DNA from: Gammaproteobacteria bacterium
GTDB taxonomy: Bacteria > Pseudomonadota > Gammaproteobacteria > UBA6429 > Thiohalophilaceae
Assembly: GCA_016125505.1 (NCBI GenBank)
Contig: WGLP01000010.1
Coordinates: 62,001 to 126,000, forward strand
Length of the DNA stretch: 64,000 bases
Reading direction: 5' to 3'
The notes under the pieces are model-generated. The model saw only the letters and a list, made by a program, of their open reading frames with translations, searched no databases and was not told the origin of the DNA. The position numbers were made by a program, and so were the translations under genes. Within the stretch, counting starts at the first letter, position 1. Every line of letters starts with the position of its first letter. This document shows positions 7,264 through 15,663 of this stretch, one piece after another.

Positions 7264-7278
7264 GGTTACCTGGCAACC
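7264..7278. promoter_or_regulatory. 15-bp near-palindrome upstream of dsrA
   Basis: GGTTACCTGGCAACC is symmetric at 12 of 15 positions about its central T, with outer arms GGTT and AACC. It is 61 bp before the dsrA start and directly after the second copy of the direct repeat. An operator role is inferred from position only. Confidence 0.35.
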
Positions 7279-7339
7279 GCTTAAGCGTAAATTGAAATTT
7301 AGCCGGCTAATTAACGAGTTATATCCAAAGGAGAACGCC

Positions 7340-8608
7340 ATGGATAAAAACAAGATTCACCCGACACCCATGCTTGATGTCCTGGAAGAAGGCCCCTGGC
7401 CCAGTTTCATTTCAGGTTTCAAACGCATGCGCGACCAACACCCAGAGCAGCGCATCAATGAAATGGCCAACTCGCTGCTGGGTCAGCTTGAACACTCCTA
7501 CGAAACCCGTAAAGGTTATTGGAAAGGTGGTACGGTTTCTGTGTTCGGTTACGGTGGCGGTATCATCCCGCGTTTTTCTGAAGTGGGTAAGGCCTTCCCA
7601 GAATCCAAAGAATTCCACACCCTGCGCGTTCAACCGCCTGCAGGCAACTACTACACCACTGATATGCTGAACCAACTGGCCAATAGCTGGGAAAAATACG
7701 GTTCCGGCATGATCACCTTCCACGGTCAAACCGGTAACATCATGTTCATCGGTACCACCACCGAAGGCACCCAACACTTCTTTGATGAAATCAATGAATA
7801 CGGTTGGGACCTCGGCGGTGCCGGTCCGTGTGTACGTACCGCCATGTGCTGTGTTGGTTCCGCGCGTTGCGAACAATCCTGCGCAAACGAGCATGCGATT
7901 CAGCGTCACCTAGTCAACACCTTTACTGACGACGTACACCGCCCCGCCCTGCCCTACAAGTTCAAGTTCAAAGTTTCTGGTTGCCCTAACGACTGCGTAA
8001 ACTCCATCGAGCGTTCCGACTTCGCCGTCATTGGTACCTGGCGTGATGAAATGAAGATCGACCAGGCCGAAGTTAAAGCCTTTGTCGAGAAGAAAGGTCG
8101 TCAGTACGTTATCGATAACGTAACTACCCGTTGCCCGACCCAGTGTATGACCCTGAATGAAGACAACACGCTGGATGTTGACAACAAAAACTGCGTACGT
8201 TGCATGCACTGCCTGAACGTGATGTGCAAGGCACTGTCTCCTGGCGACGATAAGGGTGTTACCTTGCTGATCGGTGGTAAGCGCACCCTGAAGATCGGTG
8301 ACCTGATGGGTACTGTCATCGTACCGTTCATGAAGCTGGATACTGCAGAAGACTATGAGAAACTGGTTGAGCTGGCTCAGAACACCATCGACTTTTTCGC
8401 TGAGAACGCCCTCGAACACGAGCGTACTGGTGAAATGATCGAGCGTATCGGACTGGTTAACTTCCTCGAAGGCGTGGGTATCGACGTCGACCCGAACATG
8501 GTTAACCACCCGCGTCAAAGCTCTTACATCCGTACCGACGGTTGGGATGAAGCCGCTGAAGAGTGGTTCCAACGTAAAGCTGAAGAAAAGGCTGCTGCCG
8601 CAGGTTAA
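7340..8608 (+). CDS. dsrA: Reverse dissimilatory sulfite reductase, alpha subunit
   Basis: DsrA pairs with DsrB in the cytoplasmic siroheme enzyme that oxidises sulfane sulfur carried by DsrC to sulfite. The 422-residue length fits the family. Cysteines for the siroheme-[4Fe-4S] site are seen around residues 160-185 (CVGSARCEQSC) and at GCPNDC (C215, C219). A ferredoxin-like insert follows with CPTQC and CVRCMHC (from C285). The frame is open further upstream, but the ATG at 7340 has AAAGGAG at the right distance and begins with MDKNKIHP. It starts the dsr gene run. Confidence 0.97.
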   Translation: MDKNKIHPTPMLDVLEEGPWPSFISGFKRMRDQHPEQRINEMANSLLGQLEHSYETRKGYWKGGTVSVFGYGGGIIPRFSEVGKAFPESKEFHTLRVQPPAGNYYTTDMLNQLANSWEKYGSGMITFHGQTGNIMFIGTTTEGTQHFFDEINEYGWDLGGAGPCVRTAMCCVGSARCEQSCANEHAIQRHLVNTFTDDVHRPALPYKFKFKVSGCPNDCVNSIERSDFAVIGTWRDEMKIDQAEVKAFVEKKGRQYVIDNVTTRCPTQCMTLNEDNTLDVDNKNCVRCMHCLNVMCKALSPGDDKGVTLLIGGKRTLKIGDLMGTVIVPFMKLDTAEDYEKLVELAQNTIDFFAENALEHERTGEMIERIGLVNFLEGVGIDVDPNMVNHPRQSSYIRTDGWDEAAEEWFQRKAEEKAAAAG

Positions 8609-8626
8609 TCCTGCGCAGCATTTTTT
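8591..8626 (+). terminator. Hairpin with T-run between dsrA and dsrB
   Basis: CGCAGG (8599-8604) pairs with CCTGCG (8610-8615) around TTAAT, so the dsrA stop codon lies in the loop. GCTG (8591-8594) can extend the stem with CAGC (8616-8619), leaving a four-base bulge. Six T follow (8621-8626). Because dsrB must be read through, it may be a partial terminator or an RNA-stability element that sets the dsrA:dsrB ratio. Confidence 0.45.
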
Positions 8627-8667
8627 CTGCGGAAACTGTTTAACTGAAGTTTTGTTAGGAGAATAAC

Positions 8668-9747
8668 ATGGCTGAGAAACCGCAACTGCGCCCACCGATT
8701 GAATCGGGTTGTCCGGATGGCTTCCAATATATGCATCCAGTTATGCGCAAAAATTACGGTCAGTGGAAATACCATGAACATCCGCGCCCGGGTGTTCTCA
8801 AGCACGTTGCCCACAGCGGCGATGAAATCTGGACAGTTAAGGCCGGTACCCAGCGTATCCTTGACGTCTTTACCCTGCGCAAGCTGACTGAAATCGGTGA
8901 GAAGTTTGCCGATGGTTACGTTCGCTTCACCATCCGTTGCAACATCGAATACATGGTCTCTGATGCCAAGAAGGTCGAACCTTTGATCAAGGCACTGGAA
9001 GACGCAGGTTTCGTTGTTGGCGGTACCGCCAACTCAGTTGCAATGATCTCTCACACCCAAGGCTGGTTGCACTGCGATATTCCGGGCACCGACGCTTCAG
9101 GTGTTGTGAAGGCCATGATGGACGAACTCATCGACGAGTTCAAAAACTGCAACATGCCGAACCGCGTACATATCACCACCTCCTGCTGCCAGATCAACTG
9201 CGGCGGTCAGGGTGACATCGCGATCAACGTTCAACACACCAAGCCGCCCAAGATCAACCACAACCTGGTTGCCAATGTGTGCGAGCGTCCGTCTGTTGTT
9301 GCACGTTGCCCGGTAGCGGCGATTCGTCCGGCTCAGGTGAACGGCAAACCTTCTCTGGAAGTGGACGAGAAGAAATGTATCTGCTGTGGCGCGTGCTTCC
9401 CGCCGTGTCCGCCGATGCAAATCAACGATCCGGTTCACACCAAGCTGGCTATCTGGGTTGGTGGTAACCACTCTAACGCACGTGGCAAGCCGACCTTCCA
9501 GAAACTGGTTGCTGCCGGTATCCCGAACAACCCGCCGCGCTGGCCTGAAGCCACTGCAATCGTTAAGCAGATCCTTGCTGCTTATAAAGAAGGCGCGCGC
9601 GATTGGGAACGTGTTAACGACTGGATCGAACGTATCGGTTGGCCGCAATTCTTCGAAAAGACCGGCCTGCCGTTTACCAAGTACCATATCGACAACTGGA
9701 CTGGCGCTCGTAACAGTCTGAATGCCTCAACGCATATTCGTTTCTAA
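8668..9747 (+). CDS. dsrB: Reverse dissimilatory sulfite reductase, beta subunit
   Basis: DsrB carries the catalytically active siroheme of the DsrAB heterotetramer. The 359 residues include the siroheme/[4Fe-4S] cysteines in SCCQINCGGQGD (C173, C174, C178), the CP block RCPVAAIRP, and a ferredoxin domain KCICCGACFPPCPP (from C237). TTAGGAG precedes the ATG. It follows dsrA by 59 bp, a gap that contains the hairpin described above, and dsrE begins 18 bp downstream. Confidence 0.97.
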   Translation: MAEKPQLRPPIESGCPDGFQYMHPVMRKNYGQWKYHEHPRPGVLKHVAHSGDEIWTVKAGTQRILDVFTLRKLTEIGEKFADGYVRFTIRCNIEYMVSDAKKVEPLIKALEDAGFVVGGTANSVAMISHTQGWLHCDIPGTDASGVVKAMMDELIDEFKNCNMPNRVHITTSCCQINCGGQGDIAINVQHTKPPKINHNLVANVCERPSVVARCPVAAIRPAQVNGKPSLEVDEKKCICCGACFPPCPPMQINDPVHTKLAIWVGGNHSNARGKPTFQKLVAAGIPNNPPRWPEATAIVKQILAAYKEGARDWERVNDWIERIGWPQFFEKTGLPFTKYHIDNWTGARNSLNASTHIRF

Positions 9748-9765
9748 GTAATAAGGCAGGCGGAA

Positions 9766-10158
9766 ATGAAGTTAAGCATTCAAGTTAACGAAGGCCCGTA
9801 CAATCACGAAGCCTCCAACTCGGCCCTGAATTTTGCCAGGGCCGCGTTGGAAGGCGGACATGAAATCTTTCGTGTGTTCTTCTATCACGATGGCGTTAAT
9901 AACGGCACCCGTTTCACCACCCCGCCGCAGGACGATCGCAATCTGGTCGCTGCCTGGTCGGATTTGGCGAAACAGCACAACATCGACCTGGTTGTCTGTG
10001 TTGCTGCAGCCCAACGCCGCGGTATTGTCGATGAAGGCGAACAACAACGAAATGGCAAAGACGGCAATAACATTGCCGACGGTTTCCGGATCTCCGGCCT
10101 GGGTCAATTGATCGAAGCCGGTATCCAGTCAGACCGTCTTGTCGTATTCGGCGATTAA
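9766..10158 (+). CDS. dsrE: Sulfur carrier DsrE (DsrEFH complex)
   Basis: DsrE is the persulfide-carrying subunit of the DsrE2F2H2 complex, which hands sulfur to DsrC; TusD is its counterpart in tRNA thiolation. The protein is 130 residues, and the conserved Cys78 is present in LVVCVAAAQRRGI. The fold starts with the usual KLSIQVNEGPYNHE strand. DsrEFH next to dsrAB marks the oxidative pathway, since sulfate reducers lack it. dsrF starts 12 bp after the stop. Confidence 0.95.
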   Translation: MKLSIQVNEGPYNHEASNSALNFARAALEGGHEIFRVFFYHDGVNNGTRFTTPPQDDRNLVAAWSDLAKQHNIDLVVCVAAAQRRGIVDEGEQQRNGKDGNNIADGFRISGLGQLIEAGIQSDRLVVFGD

Positions 10159-10170
10159 CGAGGGATTACC

Positions 10171-10578
10171 ATGTCCGATATCAAAAAATTCATGTACGTG
10201 AATCGTAAGGCGCCTTACGGCACTATCTACGCCTGGGAATCTCTTGAGGTTGTCCTGATCGGTGCCGCATTCGAGCAGGATGTCAGCATGGCATTCATCG
10301 ATGACGGCGTATATCAGTTGGTTAAAGGCCAAAACACCAAGGAACTCGGGATCAAGAACTTCTCGCCGACTTACACGGCCCTGGGTGATTACGATGTGAA
10401 GAAGATCTACGTCGAAAAAGAATCACTCGAAATGCGTGGTTTGACGGTTGATGACCTGATGCCACTCAAGTGGGAAGACGAGAATGAAGACTATGCGGAA
10501 AAGGACTCTATCCAGGTCCTGCCTGCAAAAGAACTTGCCGGCATTCTCGACGACGCTGACGTTTTATTGAGTTTCTGA
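10171..10578 (+). CDS. dsrF: DsrF, DsrEFH complex subunit
   Basis: DsrF (135 residues) is the TusC-like subunit that completes the sulfur-transfer hexamer with DsrE and DsrH. The sequence has the family start KKFMYVNRKAPYGTIYAWE and the IDDGVYQLVKGQ strand-loop, but no cysteine at all, so it cannot carry sulfur itself and must be structural. GAGGGATTACC precedes the ATG, and dsrH begins 13 bp after the stop. Confidence 0.94.
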   Translation: MSDIKKFMYVNRKAPYGTIYAWESLEVVLIGAAFEQDVSMAFIDDGVYQLVKGQNTKELGIKNFSPTYTALGDYDVKKIYVEKESLEMRGLTVDDLMPLKWEDENEDYAEKDSIQVLPAKELAGILDDADVLLSF

Positions 10579-10591
10579 GGAAGGTGCAGCA

Positions 10592-10900
10592 ATGGCAATA
10601 TTACATACCATCAACAAATCACCTTTCGACAAGAATTCGCTTGAAGCGTGTGTTCGGTTGGCTAACAAAGGTAGTTCTGTCCTCTTCATCGAAGACGGCA
10701 TTTACTGCGCAATGAAAGGTACGGCCAAGTCTGGTCTTGTTGAAGGCCGCAAAGGTGATTTAAGTTTTTATGTTTTAGGGCCTGATTTGAAAGCCCGCGG
10801 TATCGGTGAAGACAAGCTTATCGATGGCGTTAAGGTGGTCGATTATAATGGCTTCGTAAAATTGGCCGTTGATAACGACAAAGTACAGGCATGGCTTTAA
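10592..10900 (+). CDS. dsrH: DsrH, DsrEFH complex subunit
   Basis: DsrH is the small TusB-like subunit of DsrEFH. The 102-residue protein has MAILHTINKSPF at the start, Cys20 in EACVRLANKG at the conserved position, and a second cysteine in GIYCAMKG. AAGGTGC lies before the ATG. The gene ends the dsrEFH trio, and 44 bp containing a hairpin separate it from dsrC. Confidence 0.95.
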   Translation: MAILHTINKSPFDKNSLEACVRLANKGSSVLFIEDGIYCAMKGTAKSGLVEGRKGDLSFYVLGPDLKARGIGEDKLIDGVKVVDYNGFVKLAVDNDKVQAWL

Positions 10901-10904
10901 TTTT

Positions 10905-10923
10905 TGAACTGTAACTCAGTTCA
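10905..10923 (+). promoter_or_regulatory. Perfect hairpin in the dsrH-dsrC gap
   Basis: TGAACTG (10905-10911) and CAGTTCA (10917-10923) form a seven-pair stem with a TAACT loop, just before the dsrC ribosome site GAGGAG. There is no T-run after it. It may protect the 5' end of a processed dsrC RNA. Confidence 0.6.
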
Positions 10924-10944
10924 CCAGCACGAGGAGATACAACC

Positions 10945-11280
10945 ATGGCAGCAATTGAACTAAATGGCAAAAGCTACGAAGTAGATGAAGAAGGTTACCT
11001 GGCTGACCTGAATCAGTGGGATAAGGACATCGCAGTTGAGATGGCTAAGATTGACGATTGCGAACTGACTGAAAACCACTGGGAAGTAATCAACTTCCTG
11101 CGTGAATACTATGAAGAATATCAAATCGCTCCGGCAGTACGCGTACTGACCAAGGCCATCGGCAAAAAGCTTGGGCCGGATAAAGGCAACAGCAAGTACC
11201 TGTACGAACTGTTCCCTTACGGGCCTGCCAAGCAAGCCTGTAAATACGCTGGTCTGCCCAAGCCGACCGGTTGCGTCTGA
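10945..11280 (+). CDS. dsrC: Sulfur carrier DsrC
   Basis: DsrC receives sulfur from DsrEFH, presents it to DsrAB and links the reaction to the DsrMKJOP membrane complex through its C-terminal cysteines. The 111-residue protein keeps both: C99 and C110 in ACKYAGLPKPTGCV, ten residues apart, with the penultimate position of the second as required. GAGGAG lies before the ATG. A hairpin precedes the gene and a strong terminator follows, so dsrC can be expressed at its own level, as reported for Allochromatium. Confidence 0.98.
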   Translation: MAAIELNGKSYEVDEEGYLADLNQWDKDIAVEMAKIDDCELTENHWEVINFLREYYEEYQIAPAVRVLTKAIGKKLGPDKGNSKYLYELFPYGPAKQACKYAGLPKPTGCV

Positions 11281-11289
11281 CGCAAATCA

Positions 11290-11324
11290 AGAGGGGGGAA
11301 CCTCCCCCCTCTCTTTCTTTGTTT
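11290..11324 (+). terminator. Strong terminator after dsrC
   Basis: AGAGGGGGG (11290-11298) pairs with CCCCCCTCT (11304-11312) over a five-base loop, followed by a T-rich tail. It lies ten bases after dsrC, yet dsrM and the rest of the operon follow in the same direction, so it must be leaky or a second promoter must serve dsrM. Confidence 0.85.
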
Positions 11325-11352
11325 TACCAACGAATAATAAGGGTAGGAGCGC

Positions 11353-12120
11353 ATGCACGCTTTGAATGGTATCGACGTTTTGTATGCAATATTGTTTTAT
11401 GCTGCCGCATTGATCTTGGTCGCCGGCATTGCTGTTAAAATCAAACAATATGCACAAACGCCCGCCCCGCTGAAGATCCCGACCACTCCCGCCCCCGTGA
11501 CACAAACCGGTGTCATCTGGCGCCTGATTACTGAAGTCGTATTTTTTAACAGCCTGTGGAAATCGACCAAATGGACCTGGATATTTGGCTGGCTGTTCCA
11601 TCTATCATTGTTACTCGCCTTTTTCCGCCATCTGCGTTACGTGTTAACGCCGGATTCCTGGCTAGGTTTTTTGTGGCCGCTCGTCGATAACTGGTTGGTA
11701 CAATTTGCCGGTCAATACGGCGGCTTCGGCATGTTAATCGGCCTGCTTGGCCTGTTCGGTCGCCGCATCTTTGTCGACCGCGTGCGTTATATTTCCAGCC
11801 CATCAGACTATGCAATGTTACTGTTGCTGATGGCAATTGCCGGTACCGGCATGATGATGTCTTTCGTATCGCACACCGACATTATGCAACTTAAAGATTT
11901 TGTGTTGGGTCTTGTCTATCTCCAATGGCAACATCTGCCGGAAGACGGCCTGCTGCTGACTCACCTGTCCCTGGTGATTCTGCTGATGATTATTTTCCCC
12001 GTCAGCAAACTGCTGCATGCGCCGGGCATCTTCTTTAGCCCGACACGCAACCAGGTCGACAACCCACGCGAGAAACGGCATCTTGCACCCTGGGCACGCA
12101 AACTGGAAACCGGTAATTAA
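11353..12120 (+). CDS. dsrM: DsrM, cytochrome b-type membrane subunit
   Basis: DsrM is the NarI-like, heme b-binding membrane subunit of DsrMKJOP, passing electrons between the quinone pool and DsrK. The 255 residues show about five membrane segments (around 8-28, 72-92, 115-135, 150-172 and 197-222). Histidines in FHLSLLLAFFRH and LLTHLSLVILL are placed to ligate heme. GGTAGGAG precedes the ATG. dsrK starts 15 bp after the stop. Confidence 0.95.
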   Translation: MHALNGIDVLYAILFYAAALILVAGIAVKIKQYAQTPAPLKIPTTPAPVTQTGVIWRLITEVVFFNSLWKSTKWTWIFGWLFHLSLLLAFFRHLRYVLTPDSWLGFLWPLVDNWLVQFAGQYGGFGMLIGLLGLFGRRIFVDRVRYISSPSDYAMLLLLMAIAGTGMMMSFVSHTDIMQLKDFVLGLVYLQWQHLPEDGLLLTHLSLVILLMIIFPVSKLLHAPGIFFSPTRNQVDNPREKRHLAPWARKLETGN

Positions 12121-12135
12121 TCGAGGTAGCACATC

Positions 12136-13641
12136 GTGGCTGATTACGAGATCCCAGAATTAAAAGAATATCCTGTCATTCCCCACATCAAGCCGGGAGT
12201 GATGGCACACAGCAAACCGTTTGTTGCCAAGGATGTATTCCAGAAAGAGCTAGGCTTTCCGGGTGAACTGCCAGAAAACTGGAAAGAGAAAGCCATTGAA
12301 AAGATGGATGAGCTGCGCGGTAAATACCGTTCGCTGCAGGTCTTCCTTGATATCTGCGTGAAGTGCGGCGCCTGTACAGACAAGTGTCATTATTATCTTG
12401 GCACCTCTGATCCAAAGAACATGCCGGTGGCCCGTCAGGATTTATTGCGTCAGGTTTATCGTCGCTATTTTACCTTCGCCGGAAAATTCTTTGCCAAACT
12501 GGGCATGCCGGGGTTTGTCGGCGCGCGCGAACTCGACAAAGAAGTCCTAGATGACTGGTACAGCTATTATCATCAATGCTCGCAGTGCCGCCGCTGCTCG
12601 GTCTATTGCCCATATGGCATCGACACCGCAGAGATCTCCATGGCCGCCCGTGAAATTCTTGACTCCGTAGGCGTCGGCCAGAAGTACTGTAATGAAATCA
12701 TCGGTAAGGTATTCAAGATTGGTAACAACCTTGGCCTGCCTGAACCTGCACTCGCCGATACACTTGAAGGCCTGGAAGAAGAAGTCAAAGATGACACCGG
12801 TGTCGACGTTAAATTTCCGCTTGACGTCAAAGGCGCCGAAATTCTGTTGATTACGCCCTCCGCCGACTTTTTTGCTGAACCCCATGTCGACGGACTTATC
12901 GGTTATGCCAAGGTCTTCCATGAAGCTGGCGTGAGCTGGACCATCAGTTCTTATGCTTCAGAAGCTGCCAACTTCGGTATGTTCATCGGCAGCTACGAAA
13001 ATATGCGCCGCGTATCCATGCGCATCCGCGAAGCTGCGCTCGAACTTGGCGTGAAGCGTATCGTGTTCGGTGAATGCGGACACGCCTGGCGGGTTGCCTA
13101 CAGCTTCCTGAACACCCTGGCTGGTCCCTTCGATTTCCTGGATCCCAATTACCCGGTACCGCAGCACATTTGCGAATTTACCCATGACCTGATTCAAAAG
13201 GGTAAGCTCAAATTCGACAAGTCTGCCAATGACCACCGTGTTATGACCTATCACGATTCCTGCAACGTAGCCCGCGCCTCCCGCATGGGCCCCGAGCCCG
13301 GTGGACAATTTAAAATTCCACGGGCAATTATCAAGGCTGTCTGCAATAACTTCTACGACATGCCGGCAGATACTGTAGGTGAAGCCACTTTCTGTTGTGG
13401 TGGTGGCGGCGGTCTCTTGACCGATGACTTGATGGAAGTACGCGTCAAGGGTGCCTTGCCGCGTATGGAAGCACTCAAGCACGTCGTTGATAACCACGGC
13501 GTGACACATATGGCGGCTATCTGCGCCATTTGCAAGAGTCAGTTTACCAAGGTAATTCCGTACTATGGATTTACCATGGACCAGATTGTCAGCGTGCATC
13601 AGCTTGTCAGTGATGCAATCGTTTTGACGAAAGACAATTAG
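12136..13641 (+). CDS. dsrK: DsrK, HdrD-like iron-sulfur subunit
   Basis: DsrK is the cytoplasmic-side catalytic subunit related to heterodisulfide reductase HdrD, thought to act on the DsrC trisulfide or disulfide. The 501-residue protein has two ferredoxin clusters near the N-terminus (CVKCGACTDKCHYY, CSQCRRCSVYCPYG) and the CCG-domain set GECGHAW, HDSCNVAR, CCGGGGGLL and CAICKSQ, which binds the special [4Fe-4S] centre. The start is GTG with GAGGTAGC upstream. It lies between dsrM and dsrL. Confidence 0.96.
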   Translation: MADYEIPELKEYPVIPHIKPGVMAHSKPFVAKDVFQKELGFPGELPENWKEKAIEKMDELRGKYRSLQVFLDICVKCGACTDKCHYYLGTSDPKNMPVARQDLLRQVYRRYFTFAGKFFAKLGMPGFVGARELDKEVLDDWYSYYHQCSQCRRCSVYCPYGIDTAEISMAAREILDSVGVGQKYCNEIIGKVFKIGNNLGLPEPALADTLEGLEEEVKDDTGVDVKFPLDVKGAEILLITPSADFFAEPHVDGLIGYAKVFHEAGVSWTISSYASEAANFGMFIGSYENMRRVSMRIREAALELGVKRIVFGECGHAWRVAYSFLNTLAGPFDFLDPNYPVPQHICEFTHDLIQKGKLKFDKSANDHRVMTYHDSCNVARASRMGPEPGGQFKIPRAIIKAVCNNFYDMPADTVGEATFCCGGGGGLLTDDLMEVRVKGALPRMEALKHVVDNHGVTHMAAICAICKSQFTKVIPYYGFTMDQIVSVHQLVSDAIVLTKDN

Positions 13642-13689
13642 TTTTTGGATTACGGCTCAAACCGAATCGTTAGCACAGGAGATTGAGGC

Positions 13690-15639
13690 ATGGCTACATC
13701 ACGTGACGATATGCAAGAAAACAAACTCACGTTCCGTCGGTTTAAGGATGGCGATCATGAGTGGCGCTCCAACACCGATCGCATCTTTAAAGGTGACCAC
13801 ACCCACAAGTGCCCGACGTACGTACACCGCACTCCCCCATGCCAAGGCAGCTGCCCTTCAGGTGAGGACATCCGCGGCTGGCTGGATATCGTGCGTGGCA
13901 TTGAGAAGCCGCCCAAAGACATGAGCATGCAGGAATATGCATTCCGCCGTTCAACCGATGCGAATCCGTTCCCGTCTATCATGGGTCGCGTCTGTCCGGC
14001 ACCGTGTGAAGACGGTTGTAACCGTAACCAGGTTGAAGACCATGTTGGTATCAATGCCGTTGAACAGTTCATCGGTGACTCCGCCCTGGATGCCGGCTTC
14101 AAATTTGCGGCTGGCGCCGATACCGGCAAGAAAGTTGCCATCATCGGTGGTGGCCCGGCTGGTCTTGCGGCTGCATACCAACTGCGTCGCCGCGGTCACG
14201 CCTGCACCATCTTTGATGACCATGCCGAGCTGGGTGGCATGATGCGCTATGGTATTCCGGGCTATCGTACTCCGCGTGACGTACTCGACGGTGAAATCAA
14301 GCGTATTATCGAGATGGGTGTGGAAGTCAAAACCAAGACCCGCGTCGGCCGCGACATCAGCGTAGCCGAACTGGAAAAGAAATATGACGCCATCATGTGG
14401 GCACTCGGTGCCAAGAAAGGCCGTCAGTTGCCGATCCCCAACTCCAACGCACAAAACTGCCTGACCGGTGTCGACTTCCTCGAAGCCTTTAACGACGGTC
14501 GCCTTAAGCTGGTTTCTGAAAAGGTGGTGGTTGTCGGTGGCGGTGATACCTCTATCGACGTGGTCTCCGTTGCCCGTCGCCTGGGTCACATCACCAACAT
14601 CAACGAAAAAGATCGTCCTGAGAACGTGGTGCTCGGTCATACCGCTCACGACGTGGCCGCTTCTGCTACCCGTCAAGGTGCTGACGTTACCCTGATCACC
14701 CGCTCTGCCATCGAGAAGATGAACGCCGCCGAACACGAAGTGCGCGATGCCTTACGTGAAGGTGTGAAGATCCGTGGTCTGTTGAATCCGGTTGAAGTTG
14801 TCCTGGACGAAAACGGCCGTGCCAAGGCACTGCGCGTTGTCGAACTGGAAGACGATGCCAAGACCCCGAAGGCTGGTTCTGAATTCGATATCGAAGCTGA
14901 TCTGATCGTCTCCGCCATCGGTCAGGGCGGTGACATGACCGGTATGGAAGACTACGGCAATGATCGCGGTTTCATCGATGCCGACCAGCACTTCCAGGTT
15001 CCGGGCAAACCCGGTCATTTTGTCTGTGGTGACATCGTGCGCCCTCACCTGCTGACCACCGCCATTGGCCAGGCCTCTATTGCTGTGGAAAGTATCGACC
15101 ATTACTTCAAGCACGAAGACCTGCACAAACGTCCCAAGGTTGACAAGCATCACTTCAACCTGTTGAACAAGCTGCGTGAAACAGGTCTGGAACCGGTCGA
15201 GTTCAGCCAGGAAATCACTCCTGACTACCGTGGTACCGGTAGCGGCAAATGGGCTATTCACAATTATGAAGATCGCTCGGCCTACGAGATTATCCCGTCA
15301 GACAAGCTGTTCCTGGGACACTTCCCGTTCACCCCGCGTCTGAAGCGTGAAGAAGATGTGCCTGATTCCGAGGAAGTACTGGGTCACTTCCAGGAGCGGA
15401 TGAAAGGTCTGTCACAAGAACAGGCCGTGGAAGAAGCAGAACGTTGCATGAGCTGCGGTATGTGTTTCGAATGCGACAACTGCGTCATCTACTGTCCGCA
15501 AGATGCCATCTTCCGTGTGAAGAAATCCGAAGCAACCATGGGCCGTTACGTGGATACCGACTACGCCAAATGCGTTGGCTGTCATATCTGCGCCGATGTA
15601 TGCCCGACCGGTTACATCGACATGGCAATGGGTGACTAA
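13690..15639 (+). CDS. dsrL: DsrL, NAD(P)H:acceptor oxidoreductase
   Basis: DsrL couples DsrAB to NAD(P)H and is essential for sulfur oxidation in Allochromatium. The 649-residue flavoprotein resembles the small subunit of glutamate synthase: an N-terminal cysteine region (CQGSCPSGEDIRGW, CPAPCEDGCNRN), an FAD-binding GGGPAGLAAAYQLRRRG near residue 155, a second nucleotide-binding VVVGGGDTSIDV near residue 285, and at the C-terminus two ferredoxin clusters (CMSCGMCFECDNC, CVGCHICADVCP). ACAGGAGA precedes the ATG. Its presence inside the operon argues for an oxidative pathway. Confidence 0.96.
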   Translation: MATSRDDMQENKLTFRRFKDGDHEWRSNTDRIFKGDHTHKCPTYVHRTPPCQGSCPSGEDIRGWLDIVRGIEKPPKDMSMQEYAFRRSTDANPFPSIMGRVCPAPCEDGCNRNQVEDHVGINAVEQFIGDSALDAGFKFAAGADTGKKVAIIGGGPAGLAAAYQLRRRGHACTIFDDHAELGGMMRYGIPGYRTPRDVLDGEIKRIIEMGVEVKTKTRVGRDISVAELEKKYDAIMWALGAKKGRQLPIPNSNAQNCLTGVDFLEAFNDGRLKLVSEKVVVVGGGDTSIDVVSVARRLGHITNINEKDRPENVVLGHTAHDVAASATRQGADVTLITRSAIEKMNAAEHEVRDALREGVKIRGLLNPVEVVLDENGRAKALRVVELEDDAKTPKAGSEFDIEADLIVSAIGQGGDMTGMEDYGNDRGFIDADQHFQVPGKPGHFVCGDIVRPHLLTTAIGQASIAVESIDHYFKHEDLHKRPKVDKHHFNLLNKLRETGLEPVEFSQEITPDYRGTGSGKWAIHNYEDRSAYEIIPSDKLFLGHFPFTPRLKREEDVPDSEEVLGHFQERMKGLSQEQAVEEAERCMSCGMCFECDNCVIYCPQDAIFRVKKSEATMGRYVDTDYAKCVGCHICADVCPTGYIDMAMGD

Positions 15640-15663
15640 AAAAATAAGACGAGGAGAGTTACA

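Larger units (their letters stand above)
6892..7339. other. Divergent regulatory region between the TauD-like gene and dsrA
   Basis: The 448 bp contain no credible gene. They hold an 8-bp dyad near the TauD-like start, two further dyads and an imperfect direct repeat nearer dsrA, listed separately. The half beside the TauD-like gene is rich in A+T. No textbook -35/-10 pair for dsrA stands out. A long leader (7080-7339) with repeated blocks could form RNA structure. AAAGGAG (7327-7333) is the dsrA ribosome site. Confidence 0.5.

Noticed and set aside
4000..7400. CRISPR array near the Cas6-like gene
   Set aside because: No regularly spaced repeat was seen in the flanks of the gene or elsewhere in the window.
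7910..8695. Long minus-strand open frames inside dsrA, dsrB, dsrK and dsrL
   Set aside because: They are exact shadows of strongly conserved genes, caused by the codon bias of the true strand, and have no start signals or recognisable motifs.
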